In this document: positions 43,573-53,439 of the stretch, piece after piece
How positions within the stretch are numbered: position 1 is the first letter of the stretch
Layout: the number at the start of each line of letters is the position of its first letter
DNA from: Devosia aquimaris
Lineage (GTDB): Bacteria > Pseudomonadota > Alphaproteobacteria > Rhizobiales > Devosiaceae
Direction: 5' to 3'
NCBI RefSeq assembly: GCF_020169335.1
Contig: NZ_JAIEZN010000001.1
Location: 2,531,805 to 2,595,804, forward strand
Length of the DNA: 64,000 nt
Notes under the pieces: model-generated
Databases searched by the model: none
Seen by the model: the letters and a program-made list of their open reading frames with translations, nothing else
What the model was told of the DNA's origin: nothing
Made by a program: the position numbers and the translations under genes

Positions 43573-44772
43573 TTATTGCCCGCCGGCAAGGGCGGTGTAG
43601 GCCGCCGCAGTTATGAAGCCGTCGGCCACCTCGCCGCGGCTGGCCTGGAAGCGCGCATAGGCCTCCTGCGTGACCGGACCCAGCCGCCCATCCACCGCGC
43701 CCTGATAGAGCCCCAGCCCGATCAGCGCCTGCTGGATGGCTTTGCGCTGGTTGAGATTGGGTAATTTGGTGCTGCGCGGCCAATCGGCGACAAAGCCCTT
43801 GCTGCCCTTGAGCCGGTCGGCCAGATGCGCCACGCTCAGCGCATAGCTGTCGGAAAAATTGTAGCCCTTGAGCACCAGATAGTTCTGCGTCATCAGGAAT
43901 TTCGGGCCATTCTTGCCCGCTGGCACATAGAGAAATACCGGCAGATTGGGATCGGCAAAAACCCGGCCCGCCACCCGCTGCACCCCGCGCTCAGCAAAGA
44001 ATGACACCGGGCGCATTTCGGTGCGCGTAGCCAGCAGATAGTCAAAGCCCTCGGGCACGGCGACCTCCATGCCCCAGTCCAGCCCCGGCTGATAGCCCAG
44101 CCCGCGCAGATAGCGGGCGCTGGTGGCCAGGGCATCGGTCAGCGAATGGTGCAGGTCCACCGCGCCATCGCCGTCGCCATCCGTACCATAGGCCAGCACA
44201 TTGGACGGATTGACCTGGAGGTGCCCGATCGCGCCGGCCCAGGAGCCGACCAGATGGCTGGCATCGAGCGGCCCGCGTTGCAGCAGCTTGAGTGCCGCGA
44301 TGAGATCGGCTTCGTCTTCGGCCAGCCGGCTGCGCCGCTGATGCACCACTGTCGCCAGCGAGCGCACGATGGGGCGGATCAGGCCGGCATTGTCAAGCAC
44401 CGCGCCATAGTCGGTTTCCATGCCCCAGATGGCGCCCAGAATGGCCGGGTCGACGCCATAGGCCTCGCCCACCGAGGCAAACAGCCCCGCGTTGCGCGCC
44501 ATGGCCGCCTGGCCGCGCGATATGCGGCCCGAGGTGACCCGCCCCTCGATATAGTCCCACATCGGCGTGGTGAACTCGGGCTGGCTGCTGACCAGATTGG
44601 GCACCTTGGGGTCGGGGGCCATCCCGCGCATGGACGCGTCATAGACCGATGCGTCAACGCCCGCCGCCAGCGCCTTGGCGCGAAAACCGGCAACAAAGCT
44701 GTCAAAGCTCTCGATCGGCTGGGCCGCCGCCGGCAGGCACAGCATCACAAAGGCAAGTGCGGCCAGACGCAT
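43573..44772 (-). CDS. Lytic murein transglycosylase, MltB family, with peptidoglycan-binding domain
   Basis: 399 residues. A signal peptide ends near AAAQ (about 18) without a lipobox, so it is probably soluble in the periplasm. Catalytic Glu119 lies in AIWGMETDYG. HLQVNPSNVLAYGTDGDGDGAVDL and GLDWGMEVAVPEGFDY are typical MltB-fold parts. A C-terminal peptidoglycan-binding repeat runs from about 335 (RKAIQQALIGLGLYQGAVDGRLGPVTQEAYARFQ). It cleaves glycan strands to anhydro ends. Probably co-transcribed with the SGNH protein. Confidence 0.9.
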   Translation of the reverse strand: MRLAALAFVMLCLPAAAQPIESFDSFVAGFRAKALAAGVDASVYDASMRGMAPDPKVPNLVSSQPEFTTPMWDYIEGRVTSGRISRGQAAMARNAGLFASVGEAYGVDPAILGAIWGMETDYGAVLDNAGLIRPIVRSLATVVHQRRSRLAEDEADLIAALKLLQRGPLDASHLVGSWAGAIGHLQVNPSNVLAYGTDGDGDGAVDLHHSLTDALATSARYLRGLGYQPGLDWGMEVAVPEGFDYLLATRTEMRPVSFFAERGVQRVAGRVFADPNLPVFLYVPAGKNGPKFLMTQNYLVLKGYNFSDSYALSVAHLADRLKGSKGFVADWPRSTKLPNLNQRKAIQQALIGLGLYQGAVDGRLGPVTQEAYARFQASRGEVADGFITAAAYTALAGGQ

Positions 44773-44790
44773 GCTGCCGCTCCCCGGAAA

Positions 44791-45777
44791 CTAGCGGTTG
44801 CGCACCATCAGGTGCTTTTCCCAAGCATAGGCGGATTCGACGATCTCGGTAAGGTCGGCGTGCTGGGGCACCCAGCCGAGCACCGAACGCACCTTCTCGC
44901 CCGTCGCCGTGATCGAGGCCGGGTCACCAGCACGGCGCGGGCCTTCATCGGCGCGGATATTGACGCCGGTGACCTTGCGCACGGTCTCGACCACCTCGCG
45001 CACCGAATAGCCACGACCATAGGCGCAGTTCAGCGTCTGGCTCTCGCCGCCGCCACGCAGATGCTTGAGCAGCAGCGCATGGGCAGCGATCAGGTCGGTA
45101 ACATGGATATAGTCGCGCACGCCGGTGCCATCGGGCGTCTCGAAATCGGTGCCGAAGATATCCATTTTCTCGCGCTGGCCCAGCGCAGCCTGGCAGGCGA
45201 CCTTGATCAGATGCGTCGCCGTTGGTGACGACTGGCCACTGCGGCCCTGCGGATCGGCACCGGCGACGTTGAAATAGCGCAGCACGCCATAGGTGATAGG
45301 GTGTGCCACCGCGACATCGGCCAGCATCAGCTCGGTCATCAGCTTGGATCGGCCATAGGGCGAAATGGGGTTGAGCGGGGTGGTTTCCACCACCGGGGCC
45401 AGACCCGTCATGCCATAGACAGCCGCGGTCGAGGAGAAGATGAAATGCTTGACCCCGCCCTTGACGGCGGCCTCGATCAGGCTGCGCGAGGTGGCGGTGT
45501 TGTTGGCGTAGTATTTGAGCGGATCGACCACCGATTCCGGCACCACGATGGAGCCGGCGAAATGGATGATCTCGGTGATGCCGTGCTTCTTGATCAGCCC
45601 CAGAACGAAGTCGACGTCGCCGGCATTGCCCTGCTCGAACTCGGCCCGACCATCGATGGCCCAGTCAAAGCCGGTGACCAGATTGTCGAGCACAACGACC
45701 TTCTCGCCGGCGTCGGCGAGGTTGAGAACCATATGGCTGCCGATATAGCCGGCGCCACCGGTAACCAAGACAGCCAT
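44791..45777 (-). CDS. galE: UDP-glucose 4-epimerase
   Basis: 328 residues. The NAD-binding GxxGxxG is GGAGYIGSH near the start; the catalytic Ser/Thr and YxxxK are FSSTAAVYG and SPYGRSK; GARDYIHV-like GVRDYIHVTDL and the C-terminal RRAGDPASITA fit GalE. It interconverts UDP-glucose and UDP-galactose for polysaccharide synthesis. It is divergent from galU (96-bp gap), so both enzymes of the nucleotide-sugar branch are adjacent. Confidence 0.92.
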   Translation of the reverse strand: MAVLVTGGAGYIGSHMVLNLADAGEKVVVLDNLVTGFDWAIDGRAEFEQGNAGDVDFVLGLIKKHGITEIIHFAGSIVVPESVVDPLKYYANNTATSRSLIEAAVKGGVKHFIFSSTAAVYGMTGLAPVVETTPLNPISPYGRSKLMTELMLADVAVAHPITYGVLRYFNVAGADPQGRSGQSSPTATHLIKVACQAALGQREKMDIFGTDFETPDGTGVRDYIHVTDLIAAHALLLKHLRGGGESQTLNCAYGRGYSVREVVETVRKVTGVNIRADEGPRRAGDPASITATGEKVRSVLGWVPQHADLTEIVESAYAWEKHLMVRNR

Positions 45778-45873
45778 TTCCTCTAACCCCTAAGATTGCA
45801 ACGAAAATCAGGCTGGTGATAATGTAAAGAGATTGAGATAGCTTTACCGTTGCACCGCCATGGAGTGAGCCCT

Positions 45874-46764
45874 TTGCCAAAGCGCGTCAGAACCGCCGTC
45901 TTTCCGGTTGCAGGCCTGGGGACACGCTTCCTCCCTGCCACAAAAGCGCTTCCCAAGGAAATGCTCACCGTGGTGGATCGACCGCTGATCCAATATGCCG
46001 TGGACGAGGCACGCGAAGCCGGCATCGAGCATTTCGTGTTCGTCACCGGTCGCAACAAGGGCGTCATCGAGGACCATTTCGATCGTCAGTTCGAGCTGGA
46101 AACCACGCTCGAAGCCCGCGGCAAGACCAAGGCGCTCGAAGCCCTGCGCAAGGACCTGCCCTCGGCCGGCCGCACCAGCTTTACCCGTCAGCAGGAACCG
46201 CTCGGCCTGGGCCACGCCGTCTGGTGCGCCCGCGAGATCGTGGGCAACAATCCCTTCGCCCTGCTGCTGCCCGACATGATCTTCCGCGCCCAGCCGGGCG
46301 TGCTGCGCCAGATGATCGACGCCTACGAGGACGAGGAAAACGGCGGCAACGTCATTGGTGTCGAGGAATGCGCCTGGGAGGATGTTTCCTCCTATGGCGT
46401 GGTGGTCCGCGGCCCCGGCCCCGATACGGGCTTTGCCATCAATGGCATGGTCGAAAAGCCCAAGCGTGAAGAGGCGCCGTCCAACCTGTTCATCTCCGGC
46501 CGCTACATCCTGCAGCCCGAGATCTTCAACCTTTTGGCCGACCAGACCAAGGGCGCGGGCGGGGAAATCCAGCTCACCGACGCCATGCAGGTGCTGATGC
46601 AGGAACAACGCTTCACCGGCGTCAAATACGAAGGCAAGGTGTTCGACTGCGGCTCCAAGCTCGGCTTCCTGACGGCCAATGTGTTGTTCGCCCTGGACCG
46701 CGAGGATATCCGCGACGGCTTCCTCAAGGAGCTGCGCAACCTCGATCTCTCCGACAAGCTCTAG
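45874..46764 (+). CDS. galU: UTP-glucose-1-phosphate uridylyltransferase
   Basis: 296 residues if translation starts at the TTG at 45874, which has GGAG eight bases upstream and gives [25 protein letters not shown], matching the family N-terminus. A GTG at 45865 is the alternative; no ATG fits. The nucleotide-binding [28 protein letters not shown] and the [21 protein letters not shown] block are characteristic. It forms UDP-glucose from UTP and glucose 1-phosphate. Confidence 0.92.
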   Translation: MPKRVRTAVFPVAGLGTRFLPATKALPKEMLTVVDRPLIQYAVDEAREAGIEHFVFVTGRNKGVIEDHFDRQFELETTLEARGKTKALEALRKDLPSAGRTSFTRQQEPLGLGHAVWCAREIVGNNPFALLLPDMIFRAQPGVLRQMIDAYEDEENGGNVIGVEECAWEDVSSYGVVVRGPGPDTGFAINGMVEKPKREEAPSNLFISGRYILQPEIFNLLADQTKGAGGEIQLTDAMQVLMQEQRFTGVKYEGKVFDCGSKLGFLTANVLFALDREDIRDGFLKELRNLDLSDKL

Positions 46765-46776
46765 CCGAGGGCAAGC

Positions 46777-48045
46777 CTAGCGCTTGAGCGTGACGCCCAC
46801 CTTGACCCGGTGGGCGTCCTTGGTGCCGTCCACGCTGCTTTCGGACTGGTCATAGTCGTAGTCGGCCGTAACGGCTGTGTGGGTATTGAGCGTGTAGTCC
46901 GCGCCCAGGCCCCAGCCGTAGCCCTTCTCTGTCCGCGTGCTGCCGGCAAAGGTGGCCGTGTTCCAATCGGCCGAGGCCCGCAGGGCCAGGCGCGAATTGA
47001 GCGCATAGCTGACGTCGCCGGTGACCCCATAGCCAATGCGGGTTGTGCCGCCTGCGCTGGGGCCAGGCGGCGCCACGGTGGTGGCCAGGCCCAGCCGCAG
47101 GCGCAGGGTTGGGTCGGGCGTATAGCTCACGCTGGCGTTGTAGAGCTGGGTATTGACCTCGCCCAGGCCCGCTGCGTCGTAGCGGACCATGGCCAGGCCC
47201 GTCGAGGCAGTGGCCTCAAGGGTTGTGTTCCAGCGCCCGGTGACACCGCCCTCGAGCGTGGTTGTGGTGGCGTCGGCCCGCACACCCAGGCTCGACGAGG
47301 CAAGGTCGAACATGTCGCGGCCGACACCGGCTGCGCCAAACACCTCAAAGATCGGCGTCGCCTGATAGCCGATGCGCAGCTTGGCATCGCTCGACCAGAA
47401 GTTCTGTTCGCTATTGTCCTGATTGGCGCCGCTGGTGAGCGTGGTCTGCCCATAGACGCTGCGGCCCAGCGCCCCGGTGACCCCGACATTGAACATGCCG
47501 AAGGTGCGCGTGACGCCCAGCTCGCCACTGCCGGTGATGGTCTGGGGCGCCACGGCAATGGTGCTGGCCACGCCCGGTGTGCCCGCCAGGGCGCGGGTGA
47601 CCGACAGGCTGCCATTGGCGGTCAGCCTGGTCTGGCTGTCGAGCACATAGCCGGTATTGAGGCCCAGCCGGAGGCTGGTGACATCGACCTGCCCCTCCTT
47701 GGGCCGGACGAGTTCGGCACTGGCATCGATGCTGATGGCGGACCGTACCCCGGTATGCTTGAGCGTCACCGAGGGCGACACCAGCACGTCAAAGCGTTCG
47801 GACTCGGTGGCCTTGGTATAGCTTCCGCGCAGCGACACCGACCAGTCGATGTCAAAGAAGGGATCATAGGGTTCGCGCAACGGCGCATCCTGGGCCAGCG
47901 CGGGATTGGTCGGATAGATGCCAGGCGACAGCCGCGCATCCTGCAGCGGCTCGACTGCCCCCTGCGGGGTCAGCGGCCCGGCCAGCGCCGGCGCAGCCAG
48001 GCAAAGGGCGCCCAATGCGCTCACCTGCCTCAAACAATGCCGCAT
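46777..48045 (-). CDS. Outer-membrane beta-barrel protein
   Basis: 422 residues from the ATG at 48043-48045. A signal peptide (MRHCLRQVSALGALCLAAPALA) is followed by a low-complexity segment and then by alternating short amphipathic strands rich in Thr, Ser, Gly and aromatic residues (SVSLRGSYTKATESERFDVLVSPSVTLKHTG, GWGLGADYTLNTHTAVTADYDYDQSES). The last residue is Arg instead of the usual Phe, preceded by VGVTLKR. This resembles the barrel proteins found with exopolysaccharide loci of alphaproteobacteria. The function is unknown. It is convergent with galU. Confidence 0.78.
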   Translation of the reverse strand: MRHCLRQVSALGALCLAAPALAGPLTPQGAVEPLQDARLSPGIYPTNPALAQDAPLREPYDPFFDIDWSVSLRGSYTKATESERFDVLVSPSVTLKHTGVRSAISIDASAELVRPKEGQVDVTSLRLGLNTGYVLDSQTRLTANGSLSVTRALAGTPGVASTIAVAPQTITGSGELGVTRTFGMFNVGVTGALGRSVYGQTTLTSGANQDNSEQNFWSSDAKLRIGYQATPIFEVFGAAGVGRDMFDLASSSLGVRADATTTTLEGGVTGRWNTTLEATASTGLAMVRYDAAGLGEVNTQLYNASVSYTPDPTLRLRLGLATTVAPPGPSAGGTTRIGYGVTGDVSYALNSRLALRASADWNTATFAGSTRTEKGYGWGLGADYTLNTHTAVTADYDYDQSESSVDGTKDAHRVKVGVTLKR

Positions 48046-48169
48046 TCGCAGGGCCAATTTTCGCTCCGTCCGCCGCAAGACTATCGGCGCGCCGATTCGT
48101 GCCCATGGGCGGACTGCCCCGGGCGGGGCGATCCTTCCACCTTATGGTTAATGAATGATTGCCGCCCCC

Positions 48170-48622
48170 CTAGGGCAGCGGCTCGACCAGCAGCACCGCG
48201 CCCTGGCTGCCCACGATGCGCACGCGCTGTCCCACCGGCAGGTCAGGCCCCGCAACACGCCAGACCGTATCGCCCATGGCGACGCGGCCATAGCCCTGCA
48301 CGATCGCCTGCTCCAGCACCACATCCTGGCCAATGAAGCTGTCTGCACGCTGATTGAGGAACGGGCGATCCGTGCGCGCCGGTCGATTGCGGGCGATGCG
48401 CAGCCAGATGGCAATGCCGGCCAGCGACAGCACGCCAAAGATCAGCCATTGCAGCGGCCACGCCAGCGGCTGCAGCATGGTCAGCAGGCCCGTGGCGATG
48501 CCGGCAATGCCCATCCAGAGCAGGATCCCGCCGGGCAGGAACAACTCCAGCGCCAGCAGCACCAGCCCCGCAACAATCCAGGACCAGTGTCCATTGACGG
48601 CGATGAAGTCGACCAGGGCCAT
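48170..48622 (-). CDS. NfeD-family membrane protein
   Basis: 150 residues. Hydrophobic segments near 14-32, 35-52 and 57-75 are followed by a soluble OB-fold domain (GQDVVLEQAIVQGYGRVAMGDTVWRVAGPDLPVGQRVRIVGSQGAVLLVEPL). NfeD proteins are the usual partners of stomatin/QmcA-type SPFH proteins, and the QmcA gene lies 9 bp upstream. Together they probably organise membrane microdomains or protein quality control. Confidence 0.88.
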   Translation of the reverse strand: MALVDFIAVNGHWSWIVAGLVLLALELFLPGGILLWMGIAGIATGLLTMLQPLAWPLQWLIFGVLSLAGIAIWLRIARNRPARTDRPFLNQRADSFIGQDVVLEQAIVQGYGRVAMGDTVWRVAGPDLPVGQRVRIVGSQGAVLLVEPLP

Positions 48623-48631
48623 GCCTACCCC

Positions 48632-49624
48632 CTATTGCGTCGGGCCGGAACTGGGCGGCCGGCTGGGCCGCGCCGCCGTCGGCGCCGTGCCGCCAAAGCT
48701 CTCCTTGGCGATTTCGGCAATGCCACCGATGGCGCCAATGATGCTGGAGGCATCAAGCGGCATCATCAGCAGCTTCTGGTTGGGCGAGGTGGCGATCGAT
48801 TCCAGCGCCTTGATGTAATTGTTGGCGACGAAATAGTTGATGGCCTGCACATTGCCCGAGGCAATCGCGTCGCTGACCATCTGCGTGGCCTTGGCCTCGG
48901 CCTCGGCGGAGCGTTCGCGCGCCTCGGCATCGCGGAAGGCGGCCTCGCGCCGGCCCTCGGCTTCCAGCACCTGCGCCTGCTTGGCGCCTTCTGCCTGCAG
49001 GATTGCGCTCTGCCGGCGACCTTCGGCCTCCAGGATGGCGGCGCGCTTTTCGCGCTCGGCCTTCATTTGCCGGCCCATGGAATCCACCAGATCCTTGGGC
49101 GGATCGATGTCCTTGATTTCGATGCGGGTAATCTTGACGCCCCAGGGCGAGACTGCGGCATCCACCACCGCCAGCAGGCGATGGTTGATCTCGTCGCGGT
49201 TGGACAACAGCTCATCGAGGTCCATCGAGCCCATCACCGTGCGGATATTGGTCATGGTGAGGTTGAGGATGGCGTTTTCCAGATTGGACACTTCATAGGC
49301 CGCCGCAGCGGCATCCAGGATCTGGTAGAAAGTGACGCCATTGGCCGTGATCGAGGCATTGTCGCGGGTGATCACCTCCTGGTGCGGCACGTCGAGCACC
49401 TGTTCCATGACATTGATGCGCTTGCCGATGGAATCGATGAAGGGAACGATCAGGTTCAGCCCCGGCTTGAGCGTGCGGGTATATTTGCCGAAGCGTTCGA
49501 TGGTGAAATTGTACCCCTGCGGCACCGTCTTGGCGCCCGCGAACAGCACCAGAAGGGCCAGAATGCCCAGGCCAATCAGCGTAATGCTGAGACCATCGAG
49601 CCCCATCTCGTTCAAGAAACCCAT
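48632..49624 (-). CDS. qmcA: SPFH/Band 7 (stomatin-like, QmcA) protein
   Basis: 330 residues. One membrane helix near 14-31, then the SPFH domain ([47 protein letters not shown]) and a coiled coil rich in Ala/Glu/Arg from about 190 to 255 ([29 protein letters not shown]). The tail is Pro/Ser-rich. It forms ring-like oligomers in the inner membrane and pairs with the NfeD protein encoded 9 bp downstream. Confidence 0.9.
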   Translation of the reverse strand: MGFLNEMGLDGLSITLIGLGILALLVLFAGAKTVPQGYNFTIERFGKYTRTLKPGLNLIVPFIDSIGKRINVMEQVLDVPHQEVITRDNASITANGVTFYQILDAAAAAYEVSNLENAILNLTMTNIRTVMGSMDLDELLSNRDEINHRLLAVVDAAVSPWGVKITRIEIKDIDPPKDLVDSMGRQMKAEREKRAAILEAEGRRQSAILQAEGAKQAQVLEAEGRREAAFRDAEARERSAEAEAKATQMVSDAIASGNVQAINYFVANNYIKALESIATSPNQKLLMMPLDASSIIGAIGGIAEIAKESFGGTAPTAARPSRPPSSGPTQ

Positions 49625-49732
49625 TCAGATCCTCCCGCACACAATTGGGCACGACACTATGAGCATGCGATCGCCCGCGCAATGATACCCATTGGCACAG
49701 GTCGTCGCTGTGGCAACGGTCCGATACCTGCG

Positions 49733-50413
49733 TCACGGCATGGGAACATTGAGCCGCCGGTCGATGCTGAGCGTGATGGCAATCACGACAAAGGCGAAGA
49801 TGACCATGCCCAGGGCGATGGCATGGGCCTCGCCCCATTGCAGCCGCTCGACATAGTCATAGAGCGCGATGGCGATGACCTTGGTCTGGCCCGGAATATT
49901 GCCGCCGATCATCAGCACCACGCCAAATTCGCCCACTGTGTGGGCAAAGGTCATCACCGCACCGGTAATATAGCCGGGCCGCGCCAGCGGCAGGGCGACG
50001 CGCCAGAAGCGCTGCCACCTGCTGGCGCCCAGCGTCGCCGCGGCTTCGAGCGCATCGTCGCCGATGGCGGCAAAGCCATTGCGCAGCGGCTGCACCATGA
50101 AGGGCAGCGAATAAAAGATCGAGCCGATGACCAGCCCGGCAAAGGAAAAGGCCAGCGTGCGCCCGCCCCAGAGCCCGGCGATCCAGCCGCCCGGCCCATT
50201 GGGGCCCAGCGCAATCAGCAGATAGAACCCCAGCACGGTCGGTGGCAGCACCAGCGGCATGGACACCACCGCGCCCACCAGTTCCCGCACCCGGCTCTGG
50301 CTGCGCGCCAGCCACCAGGCGATGGGCGTGCCCACCAGCAGCAGAATCAGCGTGTTGAGCGCGGCCAGGGCGAGCGTCAGGCGGATGGGGATCCAGATAT
50401 CGTCAACAGTCAC
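49733..50413 (-). CDS. modB: Molybdate ABC transporter permease
   Basis: 226 residues from a GTG at 50411-50413. About five membrane helices are visible; the permease EAA loop is EAAATLGASRWQRFWRVALPLARPG, and LPPTVLGFYLLIALGP and FAHTVGEFGVVLMIGGNIPG are typical ModB parts. It lies 23 bp downstream of modA. No modC ATPase gene follows; the next gene on the strand is qmcA. Confidence 0.92.
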   Translation of the reverse strand: MTVDDIWIPIRLTLALAALNTLILLLVGTPIAWWLARSQSRVRELVGAVVSMPLVLPPTVLGFYLLIALGPNGPGGWIAGLWGGRTLAFSFAGLVIGSIFYSLPFMVQPLRNGFAAIGDDALEAAATLGASRWQRFWRVALPLARPGYITGAVMTFAHTVGEFGVVLMIGGNIPGQTKVIAIALYDYVERLQWGEAHAIALGMVIFAFVVIAITLSIDRRLNVPMP

Positions 50414-50436
50414 GCCGCAGGCTCCACATCACGCGC

Positions 50437-51171
50437 TCATGGGGCAGCGTAGCCCGCCGCCGTGATGACAGCGAGCGCCCTCTCGCCTCTGAGGAAGGCG
50501 AGATAGGCCCTCGCTGCCGGATTGGCCTCCCCCAGCTTGAGCAGCACGGCATCCTGCCGGATGGGCTCATGGAGCTCAGCCGGTACGATCCAGACGCTCG
50601 ACTTGCCCACCACCTGGCTGGCGGCGACAAAGCCCAGCTCGGCATTGCCCGTCTCGACGAACTGCAGGGTCTGGCTGATGTTCTGGCCGGTCACCAGCCT
50701 GGGCGTGACGGCAGTCGTGAGGCCCAGGGCATCGAGCGCCTCCATGGCGACGCGGCCATAAGGTGCTGTTGCCGGGTCGGCGATGGCCAGCTTGTCATAC
50801 TGCCCATCCTCCAGCACGGCCTTGCCGTCGCTGAGATCAAGCGAGGTGCTGTAGAGGGCCAGAGAGCCCACGGCATAGGTGAACACCGTGCCATCGACAG
50901 CAAGTCCATCGCTCACGGCCTTGCTGGGACGCTCGTCATCGGCGGCGAGGAACACCTCGAACGGCGCCCCCTGGCTGATCTGGGTATAGAGCTGACCGGT
51001 CGCGCCGAAGCTGTAGCGAACCTCGTGGCCGGTCTCGGCGGTGAACAGCGGCGCCAGGTCTTCGGCCACCTTGGTGAAATTGGCGGCAACAGCAACGCTA
51101 ACGCTATCGGCGCGGGCAGCGCCGGTCAGTGAGGCGGCGAGCAGGACGGCCAGGGCAAGGATGCGCGTCAT
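50437..51171 (-). CDS. modA: Molybdate ABC transporter substrate-binding protein
   Basis: 244 residues from the ATG at 51169-51171. A signal peptide ends after ARA at about 21. VAVAANFTKVAEDLAPLFTAETGHEVRYSFGATGQLYTQISQGAPFEVFLAADDERP is the ModA oxyanion-binding region, and NISQTLQFVETGNAELGFVAASQV completes the site. It captures molybdate or tungstate in the periplasm. A ModE-box match lies 12 bp before the start codon, so high molybdate probably shuts off expression. Confidence 0.93.
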   Translation of the reverse strand: MTRILALAVLLAASLTGAARADSVSVAVAANFTKVAEDLAPLFTAETGHEVRYSFGATGQLYTQISQGAPFEVFLAADDERPSKAVSDGLAVDGTVFTYAVGSLALYSTSLDLSDGKAVLEDGQYDKLAIADPATAPYGRVAMEALDALGLTTAVTPRLVTGQNISQTLQFVETGNAELGFVAASQVVGKSSVWIVPAELHEPIRQDAVLLKLGEANPAARAYLAFLRGERALAVITAAGYAAP

Positions 51172-51182
51172 GAAGGGCAATT

Positions 51183-51206
51183 CGATATGGTCATCGGGAC
51201 ATATCG
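51183..51206. promoter_or_regulatory. ModE box upstream of modA
   Basis: The perfect inverted repeat CGATATG-N10-CATATCG spans 24 bp and has the same length and half-site layout as the E. coli modA operator (CGTTATAT ... ACATAACG, from memory). It lies between the modE-like gene and modA. Confidence 0.75.
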
Positions 51207-51238
51207 TTTGTGGCAAAGCCGAATGCGCCCGGCAAGCG

Positions 51239-51607
51239 TTATTTCTGTTCGGACATATCGAAATAGGCCCGCAGTGCCGCGACATCGCCAGCGATAGCCT
51301 CGCGCGTCTTGGTCTCCAGCGCGCGATAATGCGCCAGCACGGTTTCCCCCGCCGGTGTGAGATGGGCGCCGCCCTGGCTGGCGCCGCCGCGCGTCGATTC
51401 CACCAGTGGCCGCCCGAAGCCGGCATTGAGGGCCTGCACCAGCCCCCAGGCCCGCTTGTAGCTCATGCCCATGGCCTTGCCGGCCGCAGCAATCGAGCCG
51501 GTCTGGGCGATCAGCGCCAGCAGGTCCGCCCGCCCCGGCCCGACATAGGCCGTCTCGCTCAGGCTGATCCTGAGATGGGTGAGGCCATCGGGGGGAACCC
51601 CGGCCAC
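51239..51607 (-). CDS. ModE N-terminal-domain regulator, without molybdate-binding domain
   Basis: About 122 residues if the GTG at 51605-51607 is the start, one base after the eda stop codon. The ModE winged helix is clear: GPGRADLLALIAQTGSIAAAGKAMGMSYKRAWGLVQALNAGFGRPLVESTRGGASQGGAHLTPAGETVLAHYRALE. The C-terminal TOBE (molybdate) domains of E. coli ModE are absent, as in many alphaproteobacterial MopA/ModE-like proteins. It probably represses modAB through the adjacent 24-bp dyad; how it senses metal is unclear. Confidence 0.8.
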   Translation of the reverse strand: MAGVPPDGLTHLRISLSETAYVGPGRADLLALIAQTGSIAAAGKAMGMSYKRAWGLVQALNAGFGRPLVESTRGGASQGGAHLTPAGETVLAHYRALETKTREAIAGDVAALRAYFDMSEQK

Positions 51608-51608
51608 G

Positions 51609-52244
51609 TCAACCGCGCAGCGCGCTGGCCTCGCGGGCGAGCGCCTCGATGCGGCCCCAGTCCCCCGACGCCAGCGCATCGGCCGGCATGATCCAGCTGC
51701 CGCCCACGCAGATCACATTGGACAGGCCGAGATAGACCTTGGCCTTGGCCGGATCGATGCCGCCGGTGGGGCAGAAAGTGATGTCGGGGAGCGGGGAGGC
51801 AAAGGCCTTGAGCACCGGCGCGCCGCCATTGGCTTCGGCCGGGAAGAATTTGAGGAATCCATAGCCGCGCTCGGCCGCCGTCATCGCCTCGCTGGGCGTG
51901 GCAATGCCGGGCAGCAGCGGGATGCCGATGTCATCGGCCGCATCGAGAATGCGCGGAGAGATGCCCGGCGACACCATGAAGCGGCAACCGGCATCAACCG
52001 ACTGCTGCATGTGCAGCGGCGTGCGCACTGTGCCCGAGCCGACAATGGCGCCCGAGACCTTGGCCATTTCTTCCATCACCTTGAGCGCATTGGGCGTGCG
52101 CAGCGTGACTTCCAGGATCGGCAGGCCACCGGCAACCAGCGCCTCGGCCAGCGGTCGCGCCTGGCTGACATCGTCGAGAATGATGACCGGCACCACGGGA
52201 GCCAGCGACAGGATGGAGCGGATGGCGGCGGTATCTTGTGGCAT
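51609..52244 (-). CDS. eda: KDPG aldolase (2-dehydro-3-deoxyphosphogluconate aldolase)
   Basis: 211 residues from the ATG at 52242-52244; the longer upstream frame crosses the nadA promoter and is unlikely. The Schiff-base lysine is Lys132 in [12 protein letters not shown], the general base Glu45 in [12 protein letters not shown], and GSGTVRT and CPTGGID are the phosphate-binding parts. It splits KDPG to pyruvate and glyceraldehyde 3-phosphate in the Entner-Doudoroff pathway. The edd and zwf genes are not in the window. The modE-like gene starts one base after its stop. Confidence 0.92.
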   Translation of the reverse strand: MPQDTAAIRSILSLAPVVPVIILDDVSQARPLAEALVAGGLPILEVTLRTPNALKVMEEMAKVSGAIVGSGTVRTPLHMQQSVDAGCRFMVSPGISPRILDAADDIGIPLLPGIATPSEAMTAAERGYGFLKFFPAEANGGAPVLKAFASPLPDITFCPTGGIDPAKAKVYLGLSNVICVGGSWIMPADALASGDWGRIEALAREASALRG

Positions 52245-52371
52245 GGATGGGCCTCTCAAGGATGCGTCTTGGGCAAGGGTTAGGAGCTTGGCAAATTTAC
52301 TGCAACCCCGTTCATTGAATTGCGCCGCAAAAATCCCTAGGTTCCGCATCGACTTGGGGAGGACCAAAGCC

Positions 52372-53439
52372 ATGGTGCAGACAATCAACGCGATCACGCC
52401 CCTCGATGAAGCGCGCACCATACTGGCCGGGCACTTCGACCTGACCTATTCCAAGGCCATTGAACGCAGCACCGCCAAGGTGTTTGACCGTGTGCGCGAC
52501 AAGATTCCCGAGATTGAATGGCCCTTCTATGCGCCGCTGATCTTCCAGATCAACCGGCTCAAGAAGGAGAAGGATGCGGTGATCCTGGCGCATAATTACC
52601 AGACGCCGCAGATCTATCACGGCGTCGCTGACATCGTCGGCGACAGCCTGCAGCTGGCCATCGAGGCCACCAAGGTGACCCAATCGGTGATCGTGCAATG
52701 CGGCGTGCATTTCATGGCCGAGACCTCCAAGCTGCTCAACCCCGAAAAGACCGTGCTGATCCCCGACAGCCGCGCCGGCTGCTCGCTGGCCAGCTCCATC
52801 ACCGTCGAAGACGTGATGGCCATGCGCCAGATGTATCCCGGCGTGCCGGTGGTGACCTATGTGAACACCTCGGCGGCGGTGAAGGCCGTGACCGATGTGT
52901 GCTGCACTTCCTCTAATGCGCTCGACATCGTCAACCGCGTCGATGGCGACAGCGTCATCATGATCCCCGATCAGTATCTGGCCAAGAACACCGCCAAGAA
53001 GACCAAGAAGAAGGTGATCACCTGGGCCGGCGCCTGCGAGGTGCACGAGACCTTTACCGCCGAGGATATTTCCGAGCTGCGCCACGCCTACCCCACGGCC
53101 AAGATCATCGCCCATCCCGAATGCCCGCCCGAGGTGATCGACGCCGTTGATTTTGCCGGCTCGACCGCCGCCATGATCGACTGGGTGAAGTCCACCCGCC
53201 CCGCCCGCGTCGTCATGGTCACCGAGTGCTCGATGTCGGACAATGTGGCCAGCGAGACGACCGGGGTCGACTTCCTGCGCGGCTGCAACATCTGCCCGCA
53301 TATGAAGCGCATCAATCTCGAAAACGTGCTGTGGTCACTCCACACTATGACCGAGGAAGTCACCGTCCCCGCCGAGATCATCGCCCCTGCCCGCCTCGCC
53401 GTGGAACGCATGATCGAAATGAGCCGCAAGCGCGACTAG
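52372..53439 (+). CDS. nadA: Quinolinate synthase A
   Basis: 355 residues from the ATG at 52372 with GGGGAGGA upstream. The three 4Fe-4S cysteines lie in [21 protein letters not shown] and [43 protein letters not shown] and HPECPPEV are the substrate-binding parts. It condenses iminoaspartate with dihydroxyacetone phosphate to give quinolinate. nadB lies downstream on the same strand but is separated by an antisense gene; its stop overlaps that gene's stop by 4 bp. Confidence 0.95.
   Translation: MVQTINAITPLDEARTILAGHFDLTYSKAIERSTAKVFDRVRDKIPEIEWPFYAPLIFQINRLKKEKDAVILAHNYQTPQIYHGVADIVGDSLQLAIEATKVTQSVIVQCGVHFMAETSKLLNPEKTVLIPDSRAGCSLASSITVEDVMAMRQMYPGVPVVTYVNTSAAVKAVTDVCCTSSNALDIVNRVDGDSVIMIPDQYLAKNTAKKTKKKVITWAGACEVHETFTAEDISELRHAYPTAKIIAHPECPPEVIDAVDFAGSTAAMIDWVKSTRPARVVMVTECSMSDNVASETTGVDFLRGCNICPHMKRINLENVLWSLHTMTEEVTVPAEIIAPARLAVERMIEMSRKRD

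Noticed and set aside
52245..52421. Longer KDPG aldolase frame
   Set aside because: The extension runs across the divergent nadA promoter and start and does not resemble the family.
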